From NCBI GenBank assembly GCA_021299875.1, contig JAJTEW010000006.1:62001-126000 (forward strand): 64,000 bases of DNA, read 5' to 3'. The DNA comes from Comamonadaceae bacterium. GTDB taxonomy: Bacteria > Pseudomonadota > Gammaproteobacteria > Burkholderiales > Burkholderiaceae_C. The position numbers and the translations under genes were made by a program. Below, piece by piece: positions 1 through 8,676 of this stretch. Numbering within the stretch: position 1 is the first letter of the stretch; the number at the start of each line of letters is the position of its first letter. The notes beneath the pieces are model-generated. The model did not search any database and was not told where the DNA came from. It saw nothing but the letters and a program-made list of their open reading frames with translations.

Positions 1-2
1 CC

Positions 3-827
3 ATCAGCGAGTTGTTGCCGTCCTACCTGGCGCTGTACAAAAACATCAACCCCCGCGATGTGATGGCCTTCATGGTGCGCGACGAGAGCAACCCCTCGTC
101 CATTCTGTCTTGCCTGCGTGCAGCGCGAGAAAACGCCCGCGCTGTGCGCGGCACCCTGACCACCGAAGTGTGGGAGACGCAAAACCAGACTTGGCTGGAG
201 GTCAATCGCATGCTCAAAAGCGGCGATTTTGAGCGCGACCCGGGTCAATTTTTTGAATGGGTGAAGTTTCGCTCTCACCTGTCACGCGGCGTGACGGTGG
301 GCACCATGCTGATGGACGAGTCGCTGTACTTCATGCGCATGGGCACATTTTTGGAGCGGGCCGACAACACGGCGCGTTTGGTGGACGTGAAATTCCACGC
401 CATGCAAAACGACTTTTTTGGCGCGCCGCAATACGGCGCCCCTGAGACAGAAAGCGCGCAGGAATACGACTTCTACCACTGGAGCGCCATCTTGCGCAGC
501 GTGAGCGGATTTGAGGTCTACCGCAAGGTCTACCGCGACGTGATTCGCCCCGAGCGGGTCGCCGAATTGCTGATCTTGCGGCCCGACATGCCACGCTCTT
601 TACTGGCCAGCCTGAACGAGGTGGTGTCGAATTTGAAGCTGGTCTCGCACGACGCCGACAGCGACACCTTGCGCCAGGCGGGCCGTTTGCGCTCGGAGTT
701 GGCCTTTGGCCGCATTGACGAAATCTTGGCCACCGGCCTGCATGCCTACCTGACACAGTTTCTCGAACGGGTGAATGTGCTGGGTGGGCGCATCAGCCGA
801 GAGTTTTTGATGCCTCAGGCGGCCTGA
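3..827 (+). CDS. alpha-E domain protein, 5' end cut by window
   Basis: The reading frame is open from the first bases of the window, so the true start lies upstream; the first TTG at 12 is probably internal. The 274 visible codons match the all-helical alpha-E (DUF403) family, which is usually slightly longer than 300 residues. The family signature is visible near residues 115-130 as FLERADNTARLVDVKFH. Alpha-E proteins usually lie beside a circularly permuted ATP-grasp gene and a transglutaminase-like gene, and are thought to take part in a peptide-ligase-like process of unknown product. Those partners would lie to the left of this window. The family assignment is firm; the function is unknown. 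Confidence 0.85.
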   Translation: MSELLPSYLALYKNINPRDVMAFMVRDESNPSSILSCLRAARENARAVRGTLTTEVWETQNQTWLEVNRMLKSGDFERDPGQFFEWVKFRSHLSRGVTVGTMLMDESLYFMRMGTFLERADNTARLVDVKFHAMQNDFFGAPQYGAPETESAQEYDFYHWSAILRSVSGFEVYRKVYRDVIRPERVAELLILRPDMPRSLLASLNEVVSNLKLVSHDADSDTLRQAGRLRSELAFGRIDEILATGLHAYLTQFLERVNVLGGRISREFLMPQAA

Positions 828-828
828 T

Positions 829-1620
829 TCAGTCCAGCGTCAGGACCACCGGCGCATGGTCGCTGGGGCGCTCGTTTTTGCGCGGAGCCCGGTCGATCAC
901 GCAGGCGCTGGCGCGGGCTTGCAAGGCTTGTGAAATCAAGATGTGGTCGATGCGCAGACCCCGGTTGCGGCGAAAGGCGAACTCGCGGTAATCCCACCAG
1001 CTGTAGCTTTTGTCGGGTTGTTCAAACAACCGGAAGCTGTCGGTCAGCCCCAAGCCCACCAAGGCCTGCAGTTGTTCGCGCTCGGCATCAGTGCAATGAA
1101 TGGTGCCGGCCAAGCCCACCGGGTCCCACATGTCGAGTTCGTCAAAGGTGATGTTGTAGTCCCCCAGCAAAACCAATTGGGGGTGCTGTTCCATCTCGCT
1201 CTTGACCCATGTGCGCAACGCCTCGAGCCAGCGCATTTTGTAGATAAATTTGTCGCTGTCGGGTGCTTGCCCATTGGGGAAATAAGCGCCGATGACACGC
1301 ACCGTGCCCCCTGCGCCGTCGGGGTAGGTGGCGGCGATCACACGGGACATCTCGTCTTCAAAACCGGGGATGTTTTTGACCACCTCGGTGCCTATAGCAG
1401 GCGAGATGAGCGCCACGCCGTTGTAGGTTTTTTGACCGAACCAATGGGCTTGGTAGCCCGCCTCTTGCAAGGCCGCGATGGGGAATTTGTCGTCGCTGAG
1501 TTTGAGCTCTTGAAGCGCCAGCACATCGATGCCGCCGGACTCTTTTTGCGCCGACAGCCAGTCCAAAACTTGCGGCAGGCGCACCGACAAAGAGTTCACA
1601 TTCCAAGTGGCGATTTTCAT
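829..1620 (-). CDS. xthA: exodeoxyribonuclease III
   Basis: The 263-residue product is a full-length exonuclease III/AP endonuclease of the EEP superfamily, which cleaves DNA 5' of abasic sites and removes 3' blocking groups in base excision repair. Visible family residues are WNVNS near the N-terminus (Asn7), LQELK (metal-binding Glu38), GDYNI (Asp/Asn pair), and DHILIS with SDHAPVV at the C-terminus (catalytic Asp-His). Its ATG overlaps the folA stop by 4 nt (ATGA), so it is probably translationally coupled as the last gene of thyA-folA-xthA. It converges with the alpha-E gene across a single base. Confidence 0.96.
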   Translation of the reverse strand: MKIATWNVNSLSVRLPQVLDWLSAQKESGGIDVLALQELKLSDDKFPIAALQEAGYQAHWFGQKTYNGVALISPAIGTEVVKNIPGFEDEMSRVIAATYPDGAGGTVRVIGAYFPNGQAPDSDKFIYKMRWLEALRTWVKSEMEQHPQLVLLGDYNITFDELDMWDPVGLAGTIHCTDAEREQLQALVGLGLTDSFRLFEQPDKSYSWWDYREFAFRRNRGLRIDHILISQALQARASACVIDRAPRKNERPSDHAPVVLTLD

Positions 1621-2129
1621 AGCTCAGGTGTCGGGGATTTTTGATAAGTCACAAAACTGAAAGGCAGGCCATTGGCCCCCAAATGGGCTTCGCGCTGCAC
1701 CTCTTGCCAGCCTGTGGCCAGGGTGGGCGCGAAGGCATCGCCTTCAAAGTCGGCTTCGATTTCGGTGACCACGGCTGTGCTGGCCAGGGGTTCCGCCAAG
1801 CGGTAAATCTCGGCGCCACCCATGATCCAGGCGTCGGGCGCATCGCCACACAGGCGCATGGCATCTTGGATGGAGGCCGCACGCCAGGCGCCTTGGGCTT
1901 GCCAGTCGGACTGGCGGGTGACAACAATGTTGACGCGTCCCGGCAGCGGCCTAAAACGTGCCGGCAAAGAGTCCCAAGTCTTGCGGCCCATGATGACCGG
2001 TTGGCCCAGCGTGACACGCTTGAAGTGCGCCAGGTCTTCAGGCAGGTGCCAGGGCATCTGGTTGTTTTGGCCGATCACACCGTTGCGGGCGCGGGCATAA
2101 ATCAGGTGGAGTTTCATCCCGATGGCCAT
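1617..2129 (-). CDS. folA: dihydrofolate reductase
   Basis: This NADPH-dependent enzyme regenerates tetrahydrofolate from the dihydrofolate made by thymidylate synthase. The sequence shows LIYARARNGVIG at the N-terminus, MPWHLPEDLAHFK (substrate loop with the acidic Glu/Asp region), GRKTWDSLP and the cofactor segment WIMGGAEIYRL. Two ATG starts are possible. The one at 2129 shares one base with the thyA stop (TGATG) and has GGTGGCGG upstream, giving 170 residues. The one at 2117 begins directly at MKLHLIYAR (166 residues) but has no evident ribosome binding site. I chose 2129 because of the overlap. Confidence 0.95.
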   Translation of the reverse strand: MAIGMKLHLIYARARNGVIGQNNQMPWHLPEDLAHFKRVTLGQPVIMGRKTWDSLPARFRPLPGRVNIVVTRQSDWQAQGAWRAASIQDAMRLCGDAPDAWIMGGAEIYRLAEPLASTAVVTEIEADFEGDAFAPTLATGWQEVQREAHLGANGLPFSFVTYQKSPTPEL

Positions 2130-2968
2130 CAGACCGCCACCGGGGCCTTGATGGCCGGGTGGCATTCGTAACCCAGCACTTCAAAGTCTTCGTATTGGTA
2201 ATCAAAGATCGAATCGGGGCGGCGCTTGATGTTGAGTGTGGGGTAGGCCATGGGCGCCCGGCTCAGTTGCAACGCGACTTGTTCACGGTGGTTGGCATAG
2301 ATGTGGCAATCACCGCCCGTCCAAATGAAGTCGCCCACGTCCATGTCGCACTGCTGGGCGATCATGTGCGTCAGCAGCGCATAGCTGGCGATGTTGAAGG
2401 GCACGCCCAAAAAGATGTCGGCGCTGCGCTGGTAAAGCTGACAACTCAGTTTGGCTTTTTCGCCGGGGTTTTGCGGGGGGGCCACATAAAACTGGAAAAA
2501 AGCGTGGCACGGCATCAAGGCCATCTGGTTCAACTCGGCCACGTTCCAGGCGCTGACAATGATGCGGCGGCTGTCCGGGTTGTTTTTGAGCGTGTCCATG
2601 ACCTGCTGGATCTGGTCGATGTGGCCGCCGCCGGGGGTGGGCCAGCTGCGCCACTGCACGCCATAGACCGGGCCCAGGTCACCGTCTTCACGCGCCCATT
2701 CGTCCCAAATGGTGCAGCCGCGCTCTTGCAGCCATTTCACATTGCTGTCGCCGCGCAAAAACCACAGCAGCTCAACGATGATGGCCCGCAAAAACACCTT
2801 CTTGGTGGTCACCAGCGGAAAGCCCTCGTTCAGATCAAAACGCATCTGGTGGCCAAACACGCTGCGCGTGCCGGTGCCGGTGCGGTCACCCTTTTGTACG
2901 CCTGCTGTGTCAACATGGCGCATGAAGTCTTCGTATTGGCTGCGGATGGGGCGGACAGGGGCGTTCAT
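2129..2968 (-). CDS. thyA: thymidylate synthase
   Basis: Classical ThyA (279 residues), which methylates dUMP with methylene-tetrahydrofolate and releases dihydrofolate. Family motifs are present: the phosphate-binding Arg in [10 protein letters not shown], the FPLVTTKK segment, WDEWA, and the catalytic cysteine in [17 protein letters not shown] five codons upstream (2983) would also be in frame, but ATG at 2968 gives a normal N-terminus. It is the first gene of a thyA-folA-xthA run. Pairing thyA with folA makes metabolic sense because ThyA is the main source of dihydrofolate. Confidence 0.97.
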   Translation of the reverse strand: MNAPVRPIRSQYEDFMRHVDTAGVQKGDRTGTGTRSVFGHQMRFDLNEGFPLVTTKKVFLRAIIVELLWFLRGDSNVKWLQERGCTIWDEWAREDGDLGPVYGVQWRSWPTPGGGHIDQIQQVMDTLKNNPDSRRIIVSAWNVAELNQMALMPCHAFFQFYVAPPQNPGEKAKLSCQLYQRSADIFLGVPFNIASYALLTHMIAQQCDMDVGDFIWTGGDCHIYANHREQVALQLSRAPMAYPTLNIKRRPDSIFDYQYEDFEVLGYECHPAIKAPVAV

Positions 2969-2994
2969 GGTGGTGGCGTTCAAGTCGAAGGGTT

Positions 2995-4431
2995 TCAGAT
3001 GAGCACGCGTCCTGGGTTCAGGATGTTGTGGGGGTCGAGCGCTTGTTTGACGGACCGCATCATGGCCAGCGCTGTGGGGTCTTTGTAGAGCGGTAGTTTG
3101 TTCACTTTTTGCTCGCCCACGCCATGTTCGGCGCTGATGGAGCCACCAAAGCGTTGAACCTGGTCGAACACCAAGGTGTTGATCTTGTCTTCAAAGGCCC
3201 GCACAAACTCCTTGCCATCAGACCCTTCTGGCGCTTGCACGTTGTAGTGCAGGTTGCCGTCACCCAAGTGCCCAAAGTCGACCAAGCGCACGCCAGGCAC
3301 CTCAAGTGCCAGCAGGGCGTCGGTCTCGGCCACAAAGGTGGGGATGCGGGAGACCGGGATGCTGATGTCGTGCTTGATGTTTTGGCCTTCTTGCACCTGG
3401 GCCAGGGTGATGCTTTCGCGGATGTGCCACAGGCCTTTGGCTTGTGTCAGGTTTTCGGCGACCACCGCATCGCTGACCCAGCCCTGCTCCATCGCGGTCT
3501 CCAGCAGCGCTTCAAACTGGGCGCGGGCGTGTTGTTCGCTCTCGCTGTCTGAATTTTCCAGCAGCACGCACCAAGGCGTGCTTTGCCAAAGCGGCACGCG
3601 CAGATGGGGGTAGTGCTTGTCAACCAGACCCAGGGCAAATTGGCCCATGACCTCAAAACCTGTCAAGCCCGGCCCCAGACGCTGGTGTGCCAGACCCAGC
3701 AGTTCAACGGCCGCTTCCATGCTCGGCACTGCGGCCCAAGCCGTCAGCTGCGCCGCGGGTTGAGGGTACAACTTCATGGTGGCGGCGGTGATGATGCCCA
3801 GCGTACCTTCGCTGCCAATCATCAGGTTGCGCAGGTCATACCCTGTGTTGTCTTTGCGCAGACCAGACAGGCCATGCCAGATCTCGCCTTGTGCGGTCAC
3901 CACTTCCAGGCCCAAACACAGTTCTCGGGTGTTGCCGTAGCGCACGACCTGAGTGCCGCCTGCGTTGGTGCCCAGGTTGCCGCCAATGGTGCAGCTGCCT
4001 TCGGCGCCCAGGCTCAAGGGAAACAAAAATCCGGCATTTTCAGCGGCCGTCTGCAGGTTTTGCAGCACGCAACCGGCTTCCACCGTGATGGTCAGGTTGG
4101 CGGGATCGATGGCACGCACCGCGTTCATGCGGGTCATGCTCAACACGATTTGCTGACCGGATTTGTCGGGGATGCCGCCCACCACCAAGCCCGTGTTGCC
4201 GCCTTGGGGCACGATGGGCGTTTGAAATGCGGCGCAGGCTTTGACCACAGCGGCCACTTGCGCCGTGTCGCCTGGCCTGACCACGGCCAAGGCACGGCCG
4301 CTCACGCGTTTGCGCCAGTCTTGTTCCCAAGGGCTCAGGTCGGTGGCGGGGTCTTCGTGCGTCAACACATTCGCTGGTCCGCAAATTTGGCGCAGCTGTT
4401 CAAGCAGGGGGTGGGGCAAGGGGGGGGTCAT
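2995..4431 (-). CDS. FAD-binding oxidase, GlcD / D-2-hydroxyacid dehydrogenase type
   Basis: This 478-residue flavoprotein has the FAD_binding_4 plus FAD-oxidase C-terminal layout of GlcD, D-lactate dehydrogenase and D-2-hydroxyglutarate dehydrogenase. The N-terminal half shows [13 protein letters not shown] (FAD pyrophosphate loop), [11 protein letters not shown] and GSEGTLGII. The C-terminal half shows [11 protein letters not shown] and [10 protein letters not shown], with the usual closing [10 protein letters not shown]. It therefore oxidises a D-2-hydroxyacid, but the exact substrate (lactate, glycolate or 2-hydroxyglutarate) cannot be read from sequence. The ATG at 4431 precedes [15 protein letters not shown]; residues upstream of it in the same frame look non-coding. 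No GlcE/GlcF partner is adjacent. Confidence 0.88.
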   Translation of the reverse strand: MTPPLPHPLLEQLRQICGPANVLTHEDPATDLSPWEQDWRKRVSGRALAVVRPGDTAQVAAVVKACAAFQTPIVPQGGNTGLVVGGIPDKSGQQIVLSMTRMNAVRAIDPANLTITVEAGCVLQNLQTAAENAGFLFPLSLGAEGSCTIGGNLGTNAGGTQVVRYGNTRELCLGLEVVTAQGEIWHGLSGLRKDNTGYDLRNLMIGSEGTLGIITAATMKLYPQPAAQLTAWAAVPSMEAAVELLGLAHQRLGPGLTGFEVMGQFALGLVDKHYPHLRVPLWQSTPWCVLLENSDSESEQHARAQFEALLETAMEQGWVSDAVVAENLTQAKGLWHIRESITLAQVQEGQNIKHDISIPVSRIPTFVAETDALLALEVPGVRLVDFGHLGDGNLHYNVQAPEGSDGKEFVRAFEDKINTLVFDQVQRFGGSISAEHGVGEQKVNKLPLYKDPTALAMMRSVKQALDPHNILNPGRVLI

Positions 4432-4436
4432 GGTAT

Positions 4437-4871
4437 TCAGTCTCGGGGGACAGGCACAAAGTTGCCCGTGGCTTTGGCTGCTTTGAAACGGATGCGCACA
4501 TGCAGGGCGCAAGCCACAAACAAGGTGGTGCACAGCAAGGTTTGCAGCAGGGCCAAGCCCGAAGAGGGCCAGGCATCGCCCCAAGCACGCACCACCCCTT
4601 CGGTGAAATACAACCAAACCAGCATGCTGACCCAGCGGTAGGTGTACATGCGGTTTTTCAGCAAACCGGCCATGGGAATGCACAAAGGCAGCACCTTGAT
4701 GGCCCACCAAGAGCCCCCTTCGCGCAGCGGTGCCAGCCAAAGTTCCCAGGCCAGCCCCAGCACGATCAAGCCCAGCAGGCTGCCCACGGCCAACCAGCGG
4801 GTGCTGTCCAGGCCTGTTGGCGCCGCAGATTCTTCGGGGGGGCGGGGGCTTGTTTCGTGGTTCGTGTTCAT
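4437..4871 (-). CDS. DUF2069 membrane protein
   Basis: A 144-residue inner-membrane protein. After a polar N-terminus of about 25 residues there are four hydrophobic helices, around WLAVGSLLGLIVLGLAW, AIKVLPLCIPMAGLL, VSMLVWLYFTEGVVRAW and LLQTLLCTTLFVACAL. The LPL...RMYTYRWVSM...YF.EG pattern matches DUF2069, a small family common in beta- and gammaproteobacteria with no assigned function. It ends six bases before the FAD oxidase start, so the two are probably cotranscribed. It is divergent from the YihY-family gene with only 21 bp between the starts. Confidence 0.85.
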   Translation of the reverse strand: MNTNHETSPRPPEESAAPTGLDSTRWLAVGSLLGLIVLGLAWELWLAPLREGGSWWAIKVLPLCIPMAGLLKNRMYTYRWVSMLVWLYFTEGVVRAWGDAWPSSGLALLQTLLCTTLFVACALHVRIRFKAAKATGNFVPVPRD

Positions 4872-4892
4872 TGCGGTGGCATCATACCGGGC

Positions 4893-6134
4893 ATGCCTTC
4901 CTCTTTGAATAAAACCTCTTTACGCGATCACACCGGGCTGTGGTGGCAAGAGGTGTCGGTTTTTCCCTGGCGCCAAATGGGAGCCGTGCTGGCTGAGCGT
5001 TTTCGCGATGCCCGCTTGGGTGTCAGCGCCAGCTCGCTCACTTTCACCACGGTGTTGGCCATGGTGCCCCTGTTTGCCGTGGGCTTGGCGGTGTTTTCGG
5101 CCTTTCCGGTGTTTGGCAAGTTTCAGGACACGATCCAGCGCTGGCTGATCGAGAGCCTGGTGCCCGAGAGCATTGCCCGCCAAGTGCTCAGTTACCTCAG
5201 CCAGTTCTCGCTCAAGGCCAGTCGGTTGGGCACAGCCGGATTGGTGGCCGTGCTGGTGTCGGCGGTGTTTTTGATGGTGACCATTGAGCGCACCTTGGGC
5301 CAGATCTGGCGCTTGCAGCGTCAACGGCCCTTGCCGCAGCGGGTGCTGCTGTATTGGTCGGCCATCACGCTGGGGCCTTTGCTTTTGGGCAGCAGTTTGG
5401 CTGCCACGTCTTTTGTGGTCTCGGCTTCGCGCGATGTGGTGAATGTTTTGCCGGGTTCGACCCGGTGGCTGTTGGATGGTTTTGAGTTTTTGATGCTGAC
5501 CGCTTGCGTCAGCGGTTTGTATTTTTATGTGCCTTACACCCGAGTGCGTTGGCGGCATGCCATCACGGCCGGTTTTTTGGTGTCGGGTTCGCTCGAGGTG
5601 GCTAAAAAGTTGATGGCTTTTTACCTGCTGGAGGTGCCCACCTATTCGCTGGTGTATGGCGCTTTTGCTGCAGTTCCGATTTTGTTGGTCTGGATTTATG
5701 TGACCTGGCTGCTGGTCTTGCTGGGGGCGGTGCTGGCGAGCAGTCTGCCCGAGTTGGGACGCCAGGCATGGCGTAAGCCTGAAGGCGCAGGGTGGTCATT
5801 CAGGCTCGCTTTGGAGGTGCTGGCCGAGTTGAATACTGCCAAAGTCACCGAGCGACGTGGACGCAGCGTCGATGAGCTGGCGGCGTTATTGAGGGTCGAA
5901 ACGGACGAATTGCGTCAAGTGCTGGCGGTGCTGCAAGGTTTGGACTGGGTGGGCCGCTTGAGCGAGCAAAACGACCTGGGTCAAGCCCGATTGGTGTTGC
6001 TGGTGGACCCCGCTATGGCCAGTGTGGCGCCGCTGGCCGATCGTTTGCTGGTGCTGCGGGGATCTGCCACCGATCCGCTGTGGCTGCAAACCGGGCTGGA
6101 CCAGATTCGGCTGGTTCAACTGTTTAAAAACTGA
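4893..6134 (+). CDS. YihY/UPF0761 (BrkB-type) membrane protein
   Basis: A 413-residue polytopic membrane protein of the YihY/BrkB family. The N-terminal signature is seen: RFRDARLGVSASSLTFTTV followed by LAMVPLFAVGLAVFSAFPVF. Later come helices near LGTAGLVAVLVSAVFLMVT, YWSAITLGPLLLGSSL, FLMLTACVSGLYFYVPYT and VPILLVWIYVTWLLVLLGA. The C-terminal 120 residues are soluble and look like a winged-helix-type regulatory tail, as in longer family members. The annotation ribonuclease BN is historical and wrong for this family. ATG at 4893 was chosen because the same frame upstream is antisense to DUF2069 and lacks membrane character. Confidence 0.88.
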   Translation: MPSSLNKTSLRDHTGLWWQEVSVFPWRQMGAVLAERFRDARLGVSASSLTFTTVLAMVPLFAVGLAVFSAFPVFGKFQDTIQRWLIESLVPESIARQVLSYLSQFSLKASRLGTAGLVAVLVSAVFLMVTIERTLGQIWRLQRQRPLPQRVLLYWSAITLGPLLLGSSLAATSFVVSASRDVVNVLPGSTRWLLDGFEFLMLTACVSGLYFYVPYTRVRWRHAITAGFLVSGSLEVAKKLMAFYLLEVPTYSLVYGAFAAVPILLVWIYVTWLLVLLGAVLASSLPELGRQAWRKPEGAGWSFRLALEVLAELNTAKVTERRGRSVDELAALLRVETDELRQVLAVLQGLDWVGRLSEQNDLGQARLVLLVDPAMASVAPLADRLLVLRGSATDPLWLQTGLDQIRLVQLFKN

Positions 6135-6447
6135 CCCGACCGCGCCACATGTCGCGGTACATCACCCAGTCGCCCATGAAGCTGTAGAGGGGGCGTTTGA
6201 AACTGGCGGGTTTGTTTTTCTCGAACACAAAGTGCCCGATCCAGGCGCAACCGTAACCACACAGCAGGGCATACAAAAAGTATTGCGGTTTGCCGGTCAC
6301 GCCCAGCATGGCCAGACACATCAGGCTCAATGTGCTGCCCACAAAATGCATGCGGCGGCAGGTTCGGTTGTTGTGCTCGCTCAAATAGAAGGGGTAGAAC
6401 TCGGCAAAGCTGGCGTGCTGGGGTGCAGGTGTTTCAGCGGGGTTCAT
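6124..6447 (-). CDS. DUF962 / Mpo1-like membrane protein
   Basis: A 107-residue protein with the DUF962 hallmark FYLSEHNNRTCRRMHFVGS, two hydrophobic segments (LSLMCLAMLGV; FLYALLCGYGCAWIGHFVFE) and the conserved tail KPASFKRPLYSFMGDWVM. The yeast homologue Mpo1 is a dioxygenase of 2-hydroxy fatty acids that uses conserved histidines; the HN and GHFVFE histidines are kept here. A good GGAGACACACC ribosome binding site precedes ATG 6447. The 3' end overlaps the convergent YihY gene by 11 bp. The bacterial role is unproven. Confidence 0.88.
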   Translation of the reverse strand: MNPAETPAPQHASFAEFYPFYLSEHNNRTCRRMHFVGSTLSLMCLAMLGVTGKPQYFLYALLCGYGCAWIGHFVFEKNKPASFKRPLYSFMGDWVMYRDMWRGRVSF

Positions 6448-6467
6448 GGTGTGTCTCCTGGAGTGGA

Positions 6468-7817
6468 TCAGATCGAAAAGGGCGCCTGCAAAAAGCCACG
6501 AAACCGCGCCCGACCGCCGCGCACCGGGGCCTGGGTGAGTTGGTAGTTCGGAAAGCGTTGCAAAAAGCGCCCGATGGCGATGCGGCCTTCGAGCCGGGCC
6601 AGGCTCAGGCCCGCGCATTGGTGCACGCCAAAACCAAAGGCCAGGTGTTTGTTGCCGGTGCGACGCAGGTCCAGCTGTTCGGGGTTGGCATAAACGGCCG
6701 GGTCACGGTTGGCCGCGCCGATGCACAGCGTGACCAAAGCGCCTGCGGGCAGATCGACACCATTGACCTGCGTGGCTTGAAGGGCGCGGCGGTTGCCCAG
6801 TTGATTGGACGATTCAAAACGCAAAAACTCGTCCACCGCCAGCCCGAGGATCTGCTCGCGCTCATCATCGCTGACCGCTTGCTTCAGGTCGGCCTTCAGT
6901 TGTTCGCGCTGCTCGGGCCATTCCTGCAGGCTGATGAGCGCGTTGCCGATCAGGTTGGTGGTGGTCTCGTGTCCGGCGTTGAGCAAAAACACGCAGTTGT
7001 GCAGCAGCTCGACTTCGCTCAGGGCGTCGCCGTCCTTGTTGCTGTCATTTCCGTCATCTTTCTCGCCCTGGATCAAGCGGGTCAGCACATCGTGCTGGGG
7101 ATCGCCCGGGTGCAGGCGGCGGTCTGCCACCAGATCGCGCAGGTAGGCCAGAAATTCGGTCACGCTGCGGTTGCCCAAGGCTTCTTGTTCGGCTTTGAGG
7201 CTGGGCTCCAGCGCACCCAAAATCGCCAATGACCAAGCGCGCAGGGGCTCTCGCTCGGTGTGTGGTACGCCCAACAGGTTGCCGATGATCTCGACCGGAA
7301 TGGCCGAGGCAAAGTCTTCGATCAGGTCGCCGCCGCCTTGGGTCTTGATCTTGTCCAGCAGGCTGTCGACCAACAACACCAAGCCGGGCTCCATGGCTTC
7401 GATGACACGGCGGGTGAGGGCGCCCATGATCAGGCGGCGCACCCGGGTGTGCCGCGGTGGGTCGTTGAAGACCAGGCTGTGGGTGTGGTGCTCGTACAGC
7501 GGGGCCAGGCCACCGGGGGTGGCAAACGGCGGCTGGTTGAACGGTGCGTGGTTGTATTTGGGGCCGAACTCCACTTGCTTGTCGGAACTGAAGACCTTGG
7601 CGTCGCGGTACACCGCCACCAGATCGGCATGGCGCGTGAGGAAAAACGCGCCATCGGGCATGCGCTTGAAAGGCTCGGTTTCGCGCAGTGCCGCATAGAC
7701 CGGGTAAGGGTTGGCCAGAAAGTCGCGCGGCAAGGCCCGCAGGTCCAGCGATTGGGCTATGTTCTGGGCCCTCTCGGCCGACAGGTGTGGGGTGATGTGG
7801 GCAGTCAGTGTGTTCAT
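6468..7817 (-). CDS. cytochrome P450
   Basis: A full-length (449 residues) soluble bacterial class I P450. The I-helix oxygen-binding motif AGHETTT, the K-helix ExxR (EFLRFESSNQLGNR) and the haem-binding loop FGFGVHQCAGLSLAR with thiolate Cys401 are all present, as is the HTRVRRL segment of the C-helix. It needs electrons from a ferredoxin and reductase, and neither gene lies nearby. The substrate is unknown. The next upstream gene is an alpha/beta hydrolase 40 bp away, in an apparent minus-strand unit metY-hydrolase-P450-DUF962. Start ATG at 7817. Confidence 0.95.
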   Translation of the reverse strand: MNTLTAHITPHLSAERAQNIAQSLDLRALPRDFLANPYPVYAALRETEPFKRMPDGAFFLTRHADLVAVYRDAKVFSSDKQVEFGPKYNHAPFNQPPFATPGGLAPLYEHHTHSLVFNDPPRHTRVRRLIMGALTRRVIEAMEPGLVLLVDSLLDKIKTQGGGDLIEDFASAIPVEIIGNLLGVPHTEREPLRAWSLAILGALEPSLKAEQEALGNRSVTEFLAYLRDLVADRRLHPGDPQHDVLTRLIQGEKDDGNDSNKDGDALSEVELLHNCVFLLNAGHETTTNLIGNALISLQEWPEQREQLKADLKQAVSDDEREQILGLAVDEFLRFESSNQLGNRRALQATQVNGVDLPAGALVTLCIGAANRDPAVYANPEQLDLRRTGNKHLAFGFGVHQCAGLSLARLEGRIAIGRFLQRFPNYQLTQAPVRGGRARFRGFLQAPFSI

Positions 7818-7857
7818 GTTGCAGGTGCGTACGCCTGTGCGCCAAGGGTCGTGACGC

Positions 7858-8676
7858 TCACGGCTTCAAAAAATCCTTGAGCGACTGCAGCACGCCCTCG
7901 GGCGCTTCGGTCATGAGCTGATGGCCTGCGGGCAGCTTCACCACTTTGGGCTGGTTGCTGAGTTCAATCAGACTTTGTGCAGCTTTAGGCGGTGTCATCT
8001 GGTCCGCGCTGCCCAGTACAAACAGAACTGGGCAGGAGACTTTGGCCATTGCGGCTGCTGCACCTCGGTAGTCGTCACAGGCTTTAAAACCGGTGTGGAA
8101 GACATTGACCCGTGGGTTGCTGGCCAGCACGCGGCGCATCAGTGCCTTGCTGCCGCCATACAGCCAAGTGCCAGGGCCCAAGGCCGAAGGCGGAGGGGCG
8201 AGCGTGGAATGCGAAAAGTTGTTGACCATGTCAATCGCCTTGAACGGGGCGCTGACCGATAAATCAAGCAAAGCGGGCGACACAGCCATGGGGTAAGCCG
8301 TGCCCACCATCACCAGATGACGGACGCGCCCTGGGTGGGCTGCCGCGTCGCGGGCGGTGGCTTCGAGTGCGATCAGCGAGCCAAAGCTGTGGCCGATCAG
8401 CGCGGCTTTTTCAATCTTCAGCGCATCGAGCAAGGCGATGACGGTGTCAGCGGCTTCTTCCACGCTTTGGGGTGGTGTGCCTTCGCTTTTGCAGTGGCCA
8501 GGCAGGTCGATGGCCAGCACGTTCCAGCCGTGGTGGGCCATGTAGCGGGTTTGCAAAATCCAGACGCTGTGGTCGTTGAGCACGCCGTGGATGAACACGG
8601 CAGTGGGTTGGGCGGGGTTGAAGGTCTTGCCGCCGGTGTAGGCGTAAAGCTCGTGGCCTTGAACGGAGATTTTCAT
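7858..8676 (-). CDS. alpha/beta hydrolase
   Basis: A 272-residue alpha/beta-hydrolase-fold protein. It has the oxyanion HG motif in VFIHGVLNDHSVW, the nucleophile elbow GHSFGS (Ser near 96), an acid candidate in VLGSADQMTP and the catalytic His in PAGHQLM. There is no signal peptide, so it is cytoplasmic. Its ATG overlaps the metY stop by 4 nt, indicating coupling to metY. The substrate cannot be read from sequence. Homoserine acetyltransferases also have this fold, but their diagnostic motifs are absent, so it is probably an esterase or a C-C hydrolase. Confidence 0.88.
   Translation of the reverse strand: MKISVQGHELYAYTGGKTFNPAQPTAVFIHGVLNDHSVWILQTRYMAHHGWNVLAIDLPGHCKSEGTPPQSVEEAADTVIALLDALKIEKAALIGHSFGSLIALEATARDAAAHPGRVRHLVMVGTAYPMAVSPALLDLSVSAPFKAIDMVNNFSHSTLAPPPSALGPGTWLYGGSKALMRRVLASNPRVNVFHTGFKACDDYRGAAAAMAKVSCPVLFVLGSADQMTPPKAAQSLIELSNQPKVVKLPAGHQLMTEAPEGVLQSLKDFLKP

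Noticed and set aside
4893..6134. Ribonuclease BN
   Set aside because: An old database name for YihY proteins; the sequence is a polytopic membrane protein without nuclease motifs.
7858..8676. Homoserine O-acetyltransferase partner of MetY
   Set aside because: The protein shares the alpha/beta hydrolase fold but is too short (272 residues) and lacks MetX-type motifs.
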